DNA from: Temperatibacter sp965603205
GTDB taxonomy: Bacteria; Pseudomonadota; Alphaproteobacteria; Sphingomonadales; Kordiimonadaceae
Reading direction: 5' to 3'
Assembly: GCA_965603205.1 (NCBI GenBank)
Contig: CBFDCC010000001.1
Coordinates: 1-64,000, forward strand
DNA length: 64,000 nt
The notes under the pieces were generated by a model that was not told where the DNA came from, did not search any database, and worked only from the letters and a program-made list of their open reading frames with translations. The translations under genes were made by a program, and so were the position numbers. This document shows positions 52,135-58,445 of the stretch, one piece after another (the first letter of the stretch is position 1; every line of letters begins with the position of its first letter).

Positions 52135-52725
52135 ATGAGTAACGAAGATAAAAAAGACGCACCTGAAACAGAAAATGCAGAAGACGAGATCTTTGAAACT
52201 GAAGCAGATCTAGACGCGGGTGAAGAAGCGCTTGTTGACCCTATAGAAGCGTTAACAAAAGAAAATGCAGAATTAAAAGACCGCATTTTACGCACAATGG
52301 CCGAAATGGAAAATGTACGTCGTCGCGCTGAAAAGGACAAAGTTGATGCTAGCGCCTACGCCGTTACTGCCTTTGCTCGTGATATTTTGAATGTGTCTGA
52401 TAATCTGTCGCGCGCCATGCAGGCTGCACCAGCAGAAATAGCAGAGGATGTTAAGGGTATTGTTGAGGGTGTTGAAATGACAGAGCGCGAGCTAATCAAC
52501 ACATTAGAACGCCATGGTATCAAGCAAGTTGTCCCTGCCGAAGGTGATAAATTTAACCCTAAATTGCATCAGGCAATGTTTGAAGTACCAACACCAGAAG
52601 GCCCATCAGGTCTTATAATGAATGTGGTTGCCCCTGGTTATGTGATCAAGGACCGTTTGTTGCGCCCCGCGATGGTTGGCGTATCCAAAGGCGAGGCACC
52701 TAAAAAGGTCGACGAAACGGCTTGA
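52135..52725 (+). CDS. grpE: Nucleotide exchange factor GrpE
   Basis: A 196-residue co-chaperone that releases ADP from DnaK. An acidic N-terminal tail is followed by a long coiled coil (TKENAELKDRILRTMAEMEN and onward) and a C-terminal beta domain with GDKFNPKLHQAMFEVPTPEG and MNVVAPGYVIKDRLLRPAMV. It is in an operon with hrcA. The order hrcA-grpE apart from dnaKJ is standard for alphaproteobacteria. Confidence 0.96.
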   Translation: MSNEDKKDAPETENAEDEIFETEADLDAGEEALVDPIEALTKENAELKDRILRTMAEMENVRRRAEKDKVDASAYAVTAFARDILNVSDNLSRAMQAAPAEIAEDVKGIVEGVEMTERELINTLERHGIKQVVPAEGDKFNPKLHQAMFEVPTPEGPSGLIMNVVAPGYVIKDRLLRPAMVGVSKGEAPKKVDETA

Positions 52726-52753
52726 TGAGACCTGCGCGTTTCAGTGGTTGGTT

Positions 52754-52828
52754 ATAGGGCTGTAAAAGCCCGTACCGAGCGACTGCGAGGCGGCGACAAT
52801 TCGCCGAAAGTCATTAGCGACTAGCGGC
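52754..52828 (+). repeat. Mosaic repeat after grpE
   Basis: TAGGGCTGTAAAAGCCCGTA, CCGAGCGACTGCGAGGC, GGCGACAATTCGCC and GTCATTAGCGACTAGCGGC. It fills the gap between grpE and the convergent short gene. Confidence 0.8.
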
Positions 52829-52838
52829 ATCAAATAAT

Positions 52839-53192
52839 TTAACCCTGTAGCTTAATTGTTGCAGGGTTTTTATTTGATATTTTATCTAGTGACTTTGATA
52901 TTTTCTTCAGTTCATTTGTTATTTGTACTTCGCTAGCATCTCCACCTACCAGAACTATTTTTTCAAGATATGAAATATCTAAATCACTATCATAACTAAG
53001 TTGTTCACCAGCTATGTTCTTGAACTCAATGGTAACAGTAAATGGCTTTAATGGGTTATCATCTAACACTTTATGGGCCAAACCTATAAAATGCCTTAAT
53101 GTAGTTTTGCTATTTATAAACGGTAATCCGTCATAAGGTAGTTTGTTATCGTTTACTAACACCCCTTTTTCTAAAAGGTGCTTTTTATCCAT
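52839..53192 (-). CDS. Short paralogue of the 55078 gene, N-terminally truncated
   Basis: A 117-residue protein of unknown function. From residue 5 it aligns with the C-terminal part of the protein at 55078-55662: YDGLPFINSKTTLRHFIG against FDGTPFISSGNTLRHFIG, and both end in VGGDASEVQITNELKKISKS. It lacks the membrane helix and first 90 residues of the longer protein. AGGTGG lies 5 bases before the ATG, and the upstream leader is nearly the same as that of the paralogue, so it may still be translated. It may be a deletion derivative. Confidence 0.65.
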   Translation of the reverse strand: MDKKHLLEKGVLVNDNKLPYDGLPFINSKTTLRHFIGLAHKVLDDNPLKPFTVTIEFKNIAGEQLSYDSDLDISYLEKIVLVGGDASEVQITNELKKISKSLDKISNKNPATIKLQG

Positions 53193-53223
53193 TTTATCCA
53201 CCTGTATTTGTATTAATGCGCTT

Positions 53224-53236
53224 AATGATAATCATT
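53224..53236. promoter_or_regulatory. Fur-box-like palindrome upstream of the short paralogue
   Basis: AATGATAATCATT is a perfect 6-1-6 palindrome identical to the centre of the 19-base Fur consensus. It lies 31 bases before the ATG; the same sequence precedes the paralogue at the same distance. Confidence 0.4.
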
Positions 53237-53271
53237 ACACACTAAAATACAACATCAGACTGTCACCCCGC

Positions 53272-53374
53272 ACTACGATGCGGGGTCCATTGAAAACTCA
53301 GCATGTAATGGATTAAGCGCTACGGCTACCAATAGACTCTGGATCATTTCCAACTGCGTTGGGTCCAGAGTGAC
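53272..53374 (+). repeat. Type-2 compound repeat, copy A
   Basis: The repeat begins GTCACCCCGCACTACGATGC, where the CCCCGCA/TGCGGGG arms pair, then has ATTGAAAACTCAG, ATGGATTAAGCG, TACGGCTACCAATAGACTC, and ends GGGTCCAGAGTGAC. Copies B and C are in the same orientation; A differs from them by an insertion near its right end. Confidence 0.9.
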
Positions 53375-53382
53375 GGGTTAGG

Positions 53383-53673
53383 CTATATGATATTTTCATA
53401 GAGATCATCCCATTCAGGGTTTTTGTCTGCAATCAGGTCGCATTTCCACTCTCTATTCCAGTTTTTCAATTGTTTCTCACGCGCGATGGCAGATGTTATA
53501 TCTTCAAATATTTCATAGTGAACGAGTATGTGGACATTGTTGGCGTTAGTGAATCCCTCCACAACATTATTTTTATGCTGCCAGATGCGTTTCACAAGGT
53601 TACTGGTGACACCTATATATAGGGTGCCATGTTTTCGTGATGCGAGAATGTAAGTATATCCCTGTTTTGACAA
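53383..53673 (-). CDS. GIY-YIG domain small nuclease-like protein (second copy)
   Basis: A 96-residue paralogue of the protein at 6985-7272. It has YTYILASRKHGTLYIGVTSN, RIWQHKNNVVEGFTNANNV, and SAIAREKQLKNWNREWK with the conserved Arg, His and Glu. It ends NPEWDDLYENII. Its 3' end is 8 bases from type-2 repeat copy A. Its start is 6 bases from the stop of the serine-hydrolase gene, with which it may be co-transcribed. No flanking inverted 26-bp repeats are seen, unlike the first copy. Confidence 0.88.
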   Translation of the reverse strand: MSKQGYTYILASRKHGTLYIGVTSNLVKRIWQHKNNVVEGFTNANNVHILVHYEIFEDITSAIAREKQLKNWNREWKCDLIADKNPEWDDLYENII

Positions 53674-53679
53674 ATCCCT

Positions 53680-54891
53680 TTACCGCACAGCATCAACAAT
53701 GGCACGCATGGTGGTGATGGTCTCGTCCATATGGGCTCTAAAGTCAGGGTCAACGCCGGTGCGGGCAATAACCACGCCTGCTTTTTCATCGACCCAGACA
53801 TATTGGCCCCAAATACCCATTGCGGCATATTCGCGGTCTGGGTTAATCGGTGTCCACCATTGATATTGATATCCGCGGTTTTTATAAGGCACACCTGGCA
53901 TCACATGCGGGTCGCTGGGTGTTGTGGCCTCATTTATCCATGCCTGCGACAGCAAGCGTTTGCCGTTCCACATACCGCCTAAACGGTAAAACTCGCCCAG
54001 ACGAGCAAAATCACGTAGCGTCGCATTAAGGCAACAAAAACCAATAGCTGTTTGTTGCTCGCTGCCATCTGTTAGCCATGTAGCATCAGATTCCATACCC
54101 AGCGGTTGCCACAGCCGCTCCTCAATGACCTCTGTGAGCGGCTTATTCATTACCTTTGCGACAATTAATGATAGGATATGTGTGTCGCTGCTGCGATATT
54201 CAAACCGAGTACCGGGTTCTTCAAATTTTGGGTAGGCCGCGAGAACCTCGCCTAAATCTTCACCAAACACCCATGTGCGAAACAGTATCTTTTGCGCGTC
54301 AGACATTTTTAACAGGCTGGTGTTATAGCTCTCGAAAAAATCTACGCCAGATGACATTTGCAATAAATCTTTTATACGCGCCGCGCCATAAGCTGTACCC
54401 TTAAAAGCGGGTAGGTAATCCTCAGCCTTGTCGTTAACGGATTTTATCAAGCCCTCGTCAACGGCCATACCGACAAGCGTACTGACAAAGCTTTTAGCGA
54501 CGGACCAGCTTGTGTGGTTCGTGCTTTTGGTTTCACCTAAGCGGTAATTCTCATGGATCACCTCACCATTTTTTATAATGATCAGGCCCGTGGTAATGGA
54601 CCTCTCTATAAAGTCAGATAGCTGGAGCGTCTCACCGTTAAATTCATATTCGGTGTTAAAGGGTTTCTTTTCAGATGCCAAATCAAGGCCAGGCCAAACA
54701 TGCTTGTCGTCGCCAGCTTTAATAACTTTGTAGGGATATGTCTTTTCCATGTCGCGAAAATTTTGGATGCGTTTATCAGGATTAAACAAGCTGTCCATTG
54801 TCGCGGGGCTAAGGTCTGCCCACGGCTGATAATAAAAACCAACAGCTGAGACGACTAATATTAAAAATAAATACCCAATACGCTTCATCAT
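53680..54891 (-). CDS. Beta-lactamase-family (class C-like) serine hydrolase
   Basis: A 403-residue protein with an N-terminal membrane anchor or signal (IGYLFLILVVSAVGFYY). The SxxK motif is in HTSWSVAKSFVSTLVGMA, the Tyr-x-Ser equivalent is in FEYRSSDTHIL, and RGYQYQWWTP lies near the C-terminal motif. These are penicillin-binding-like esterases or amidases; true beta-lactamase activity is not implied. It is in the small variable island and reads into the GIY-YIG gene. Confidence 0.85.
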   Translation of the reverse strand: MMKRIGYLFLILVVSAVGFYYQPWADLSPATMDSLFNPDKRIQNFRDMEKTYPYKVIKAGDDKHVWPGLDLASEKKPFNTEYEFNGETLQLSDFIERSITTGLIIIKNGEVIHENYRLGETKSTNHTSWSVAKSFVSTLVGMAVDEGLIKSVNDKAEDYLPAFKGTAYGAARIKDLLQMSSGVDFFESYNTSLLKMSDAQKILFRTWVFGEDLGEVLAAYPKFEEPGTRFEYRSSDTHILSLIVAKVMNKPLTEVIEERLWQPLGMESDATWLTDGSEQQTAIGFCCLNATLRDFARLGEFYRLGGMWNGKRLLSQAWINEATTPSDPHVMPGVPYKNRGYQYQWWTPINPDREYAAMGIWGQYVWVDEKAGVVIARTGVDPDFRAHMDETITTMRAIVDAVR

Positions 54892-54964
54892 ACCTCTCTC
54901 CTTTTTATGAGAGACTATGGATAATGCGAGGGGGGATCAACTATAATTATCTATGAATTACTCA

Positions 54965-55062
54965 GTCACCCCGCACTATGATGCGGGGTCTATTGAAAAC
55001 TCAGTATTTAATGGATTAAGCGTTACGGCTACCAATAGACTCTGGATCAAGTCCAGAGTGAC
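54965..55062 (+). repeat. Type-2 compound repeat, copy B
   Basis: It begins GTCACCCCGCACTATGATGC and ends CAAGTCCAGAGTGAC, nearly identical to copy C (55731-55828) and in the same direction. B and C bracket the gene at 55078-55662 as direct repeats. Confidence 0.9.
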
Positions 55063-55077
55063 GAATTGAATTTATAT

Positions 55078-55662
55078 TTATTTTTGAGATAACTTTTCTA
55101 GTGATTTTGATATTTTTTTTAGCTCATTTGTTATTTGTACTTCACTAGCATCACCCCCTACTTGTATGATGCCTCTATGATGAGAAATATCCATAAAACT
55201 AGTTTGTTGATACTTTTTACCGCTAAGGCTTGAAAACCCTATATTGATTATAAATGGTTGCAGCGGATTGCTATCAAATATCTTGTGTCCCATTCCAATA
55301 AAATGCCTAAGAGTGTTACCACTGCTAATGAAGGGTGTTCCATCGAATGGTATCTTGCCATCATGAATTAATATATTCTTCTCTTTAAGGTAGCTTATAT
55401 CTGATTTTGTAGTAATTACTATATCTAATGCTGGTCCTGTGCCTATGTTTTCTAGGCAAAAATCCACGGCTGAATTATGTCGTGGATTAGGTTCTAAGTA
55501 TGCAATAAGCTTCGGGGTATTTGTGGCCTGTCTTAAAAGCTTATTTTCTCTTAATAATTGCGAGTTTTGGTAAATGTAGATAATATTAGCTAATGCAAGA
55601 ATGAGAGTTAGAAGAACTATTATAGCTTCATCGTGACTTTTTAATTGTTCAAGAAATTCCAT
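55078..55662 (-). CDS. Unrecognised membrane-anchored protein in a direct-repeat unit
   Basis: A 194-residue protein of unknown function. One membrane helix (AIIVLLTLILALANIIYIY) lies near the N-terminus and is followed by a short coiled stretch (QNSQLLRENKLLRQA) and a probably beta-rich domain (NIGTGPALDIVITTK, RHFIGMGHKIF). The C-terminal helix reads EVQITNELKKISKSLEKLSQ. The start at 55662 has AGGTGA 4 bases before it; the frame runs to 55713. Its C-terminal DNA is almost identical to that of the truncated paralogue at 52839, while the middle has diverged. Type-2 direct repeats flank the gene. Confidence 0.72.
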   Translation of the reverse strand: MEFLEQLKSHDEAIIVLLTLILALANIIYIYQNSQLLRENKLLRQATNTPKLIAYLEPNPRHNSAVDFCLENIGTGPALDIVITTKSDISYLKEKNILIHDGKIPFDGTPFISSGNTLRHFIGMGHKIFDSNPLQPFIINIGFSSLSGKKYQQTSFMDISHHRGIIQVGGDASEVQITNELKKISKSLEKLSQK

Positions 55663-55692
55663 GAAATCACCTATGTTTGTATTTATGCCATT

Positions 55693-55705
55693 AATGATAA
55701 TCATT
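55693..55705. promoter_or_regulatory. Fur-box-like palindrome upstream of the 55078 gene
   Basis: AATGATAATCATT, identical to 53224-53236 and 30 bases before the ATG. The shared leader then runs directly into type-2 repeat C. Confidence 0.4.
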
Positions 55706-55730
55706 ACACGCAAAAATACAACATAAGACT

Positions 55731-55828
55731 GTCACCCCGCACTACGATGCGGGGTCTATTGAAAACTCAGTATTTAATGGATTAAGCGTTACGGCTACCA
55801 ATAGACTCTGGATCAAGTCCAGAGTGAC
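55731..55828 (+). repeat. Type-2 compound repeat, copy C
   Basis: It begins GTCACCCCGCACTACGATGC and ends CAAGTCCAGAGTGAC. Direct repeat of copy B, 766 bases apart start to start. Confidence 0.9.
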
Positions 55829-55858
55829 AAGGGTGTATATTATCTAAAAAAAATAATT

Positions 55859-55911
55859 AGGGCGCAAGCCCGTACCGAGCGACGGCGAGGCCGCAGCTTT
55901 AGAGAGGATAC
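55859..55911 (+). repeat. Mosaic repeat at the end of the 55913 gene
   Basis: TAGGGCGCAAGCCCGTACCG, AGCGACGGCGAGGCC and GCAGCTTTAGAGAGGA, whose end is about 5 bases from the stop codon of the next gene. Confidence 0.8.
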
Positions 55912-55912
55912 C

Positions 55913-56215
55913 CTAAGAAGAAAAAGGCTTATCTGGTTCAGGTTTGGCGTCGGCGTTGATGACAACTTCACTCTCACCCTGCTCTAGCATATAAACCGTG
56001 GCGACCATGGCCATTTTACCTGTTTCTTCGGTAACGGCGGCGGCGTCCTGTGCGTGCATATAGCCCAACAGCAGGTCCTCTGCGCCTTCACGTGTTAGGT
56101 TAATCTCTTTTAACAGGCCAACGACAATATCGTAATGCTCCTCGGGGGCATCAAACGAGCCCTCGAGAAACAACTTTCCAAACTTAAAGATGGTGACTTT
56201 AAGAGATTTACTCAC
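55913..56215 (-). CDS. Small unrecognised protein coupled to lysK
   Basis: A 100-residue acidic protein without a family I recognise. No membrane segment is visible. YDIVVGLLKEINLTREGAED looks like a helical pair, and the C-terminus is Pro- and Lys-rich. The start codon overlaps the lysK stop by 4 bases (ATGA), so it is translated together with the synthetase. Confidence 0.75.
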   Translation of the reverse strand: MSKSLKVTIFKFGKLFLEGSFDAPEEHYDIVVGLLKEINLTREGAEDLLLGYMHAQDAAAVTEETGKMAMVATVYMLEQGESEVVINADAKPEPDKPFSS

Positions 56216-57786
56216 TCGCTAAACACTTTCTCATCGATCAGCGCTATGCTTTCACTTAAGCCATAAAGCGCAATGAAGCCACCCATGCGCGGGCCTTGTG
56301 ATTGACCAAGCAGCACCTCGTAACAAGCCTTGAACCAGTCACGTAGGTTTTCAAATTCGGCGTCTTTACCTGCGCTGTAAACCTCGGTCATGATGGCGTC
56401 GGCGTCTGATGCGTCACCTGCGTAATTTTGCAAGCGCTTCTTCAGGCTGGTGAAGGCTGTTACTTCTTGCTCGCTCGGCGCACGGAAAGATTTGGTCGGC
56501 AGAACAAAATCTTTGTAATAGGCGATGGCATAACCCATCAACTCATCAATCACTGGGAATTTGGCGGCCGTAGCACCCTCTGCGTAGCGCGATACAAAAC
56601 CCCATAATGTCTCGCGGTCTGACGCGTCAGCCGCAGAAACCAGATTAAGCAGCAGGGCAAAGCTAACAGGCATTTCAACTGTTGGCACATTGCCGCCGTG
56701 GATATGCCAAGCGGGGTTTTTATACTGGTCGCCTAATTCTTGCTCGTGATATTTTGCAACGAAGGTGGCATATTCATCCACGGCCTTTGGGATCACATCA
56801 AAATGCAAACGCTTGGCTTTGCGTGGGCTTTGGAACATATAAAGGCTGAGGCTTTCAGGGCTGGCATATTTTAGCCAATCCTCAATCGACAGACCGTTAC
56901 CCTTTGATTTAGAGATTTTAGTGCCAGCTTCATCAAGGAAAAGCTCATAGGTGATGCCCTCTGGCGGCTTGCCGCCAAGGATGCGACGGATAATAGAGCT
57001 TAGCTTGACGCTTTCAGATAAATCCTTACCTGACATCTCATAATCAACATCCAGCGCGTCCCAGCGCATAGCCCAGTCAACTTTCCACTGACATTTCACA
57101 TTGCCACCAGTGACGAGTGTCTCTTGAACTTCACCGCTATCATCTGTGAAGGAAATCATACCCTTATCTGCGTCAACGACTGTCACAGGTACCTGCAACA
57201 CATGGCCTGTTTTCTTGCAGATCGGCAAAAATGGGCTGTATGTGGCGCGGCGCTCTTCACCCAGTGTTGGCAGGATTATATTGATTACTTTTTCATAGCG
57301 CTGACAAATTTTCAGTAACGTCTGGTCCAGCATGCCTGAATTATAACATTCGGTCGCGCTGTAGAAATCATACTTAAAACCAAATTGATCAAGAAAAGCA
57401 CATAGACGCGCATTATTGTGCGCCGCAAAGCTTTCGTGGGTGCCAAAAGGATCTGGAACCTTGGTCAGCGGTAATCCGATCGCAGGTATCAGCATCTCTT
57501 GATTTGGCAAATTGGTTGGCACCTTGCGCAATCCGTCCATGTCGTCAGAAAAGCAAATCATCTTTGTTGGAATATCGCTGATTTCCTCGAAGGCACGCAT
57601 AACCATGGTCGTGCGCGCAACTTCGCCAAAGGTGCCAATATGCGGCAACCCTGATGGGCCATATCCTGTTTCAAAAAGCACATAGCCTTTTTCAGGCGTC
57701 TTGCCACCGATGCGTTTCAATAACTTTTCTGCCTCTTGAAAAGGCCAAGCTTTGGACGCGATAGCAAGTTCTGTATTTTTTGACAT
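56212..57786 (-). CDS. lysK: Lysyl-tRNA synthetase, class I
   Basis: A 524-residue class I LysRS. The HIGH-type motif is GYGPSGLPHIGTFGEV and the KMSKS-type motif is GTKISKSKGNGLSIEDW; MSGKDLSESVKLSSIIRRI lies between them. It charges tRNA-Lys. Class I enzymes occur in archaea, spirochaetes and most alphaproteobacteria, in place of the class II enzyme of other bacteria. AGAGGA precedes the ATG at 57786; the open frame to 57852 adds 22 residues unlike the family. Confidence 0.96.
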   Translation of the reverse strand: MSKNTELAIASKAWPFQEAEKLLKRIGGKTPEKGYVLFETGYGPSGLPHIGTFGEVARTTMVMRAFEEISDIPTKMICFSDDMDGLRKVPTNLPNQEMLIPAIGLPLTKVPDPFGTHESFAAHNNARLCAFLDQFGFKYDFYSATECYNSGMLDQTLLKICQRYEKVINIILPTLGEERRATYSPFLPICKKTGHVLQVPVTVVDADKGMISFTDDSGEVQETLVTGGNVKCQWKVDWAMRWDALDVDYEMSGKDLSESVKLSSIIRRILGGKPPEGITYELFLDEAGTKISKSKGNGLSIEDWLKYASPESLSLYMFQSPRKAKRLHFDVIPKAVDEYATFVAKYHEQELGDQYKNPAWHIHGGNVPTVEMPVSFALLLNLVSAADASDRETLWGFVSRYAEGATAAKFPVIDELMGYAIAYYKDFVLPTKSFRAPSEQEVTAFTSLKKRLQNYAGDASDADAIMTEVYSAGKDAEFENLRDWFKACYEVLLGQSQGPRMGGFIALYGLSESIALIDEKVFSE

Positions 57787-57904
57787 GAATTTATCCTCTG
57801 AAAACAATCTTAAAACTGCGAAATTCTTAGGGTTATAAGGGCTAAAGGTCAAGTTTTATTGACTTTATCCACCATATAACAACAAATGTTCTTGAAGAGG
57901 ATAA

Positions 57905-58393
57905 ATGATGAGTGATGAAATAACAATCAGAGACGCAGTGCCTAGCGATAAAGATGCTATTGCCGCCATGATATTAGATTTAAACAGGCATGAGCATACT
58001 ATCTCGCCTGACCGTAATCTAACAGCGAACGCTGGTCATGATCAGTATGACTATGCTGCGGCATTGGTTGAGGATCAGGGCGGCTTCATTCTTATTGCTG
58101 ATGCTAATGGTGATTTTGCGGGCTGTCTTATTGGTATTGTTCAGCAGTATGAATCCCATTATATGGACCCTGGTCTTGCTGGGTATGGTGATGTGTTTGA
58201 TTTGTTTGTGGCTGAAACCCACCGCGGCCAAGGTCTTGCGGCGCGGTTACTAGCAGAAGCTGAGAAACGTTTTAAGGCTATGGGCCTAACCAGCATGGAA
58301 TTGTTTGTGCTGGCGGGTAATGAAAGCGCGATTGCAGCCTATAAAAAACATGGGTTTGGTGTACAAGATTTCGCTATGCGCAAAAAAATATAA
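57905..58393 (+). CDS. GNAT-family N-acetyltransferase
   Basis: A 162-residue acetyltransferase. ITIRDAVPSDKDAIAAMI is a GNAT opening; DLFVAETHRGQGLAARLLAE is the acetyl-CoA loop (R/QxxGxG/A); ELFVLAGNESAIAAYKKHGF is the usual C-terminal block. The substrate is unknown. AGAGGA lies just before two adjacent ATG codons, either of which could be used. It is divergent from lysK and followed by the helicase gene. Confidence 0.88.
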   Translation: MMSDEITIRDAVPSDKDAIAAMILDLNRHEHTISPDRNLTANAGHDQYDYAAALVEDQGGFILIADANGDFAGCLIGIVQQYESHYMDPGLAGYGDVFDLFVAETHRGQGLAARLLAEAEKRFKAMGLTSMELFVLAGNESAIAAYKKHGFGVQDFAMRKKI

Positions 58394-58445
58394 TCATTTA
58401 AAGTTTGAATTTGTTCGATATTTGTTCTTGTTAGTCGGATAGATA

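Noticed and set aside
53272..55828. Considered a CRISPR array (three repeats of about 100 bp)
   Set aside because: Repeats are far too long, spacing is irregular (0.8-1.7 kb) and no cas genes are present.
58044..58253. Frames in and opposite the GNAT gene
   Set aside because: They are out of frame with the well-supported acetyltransferase motifs.
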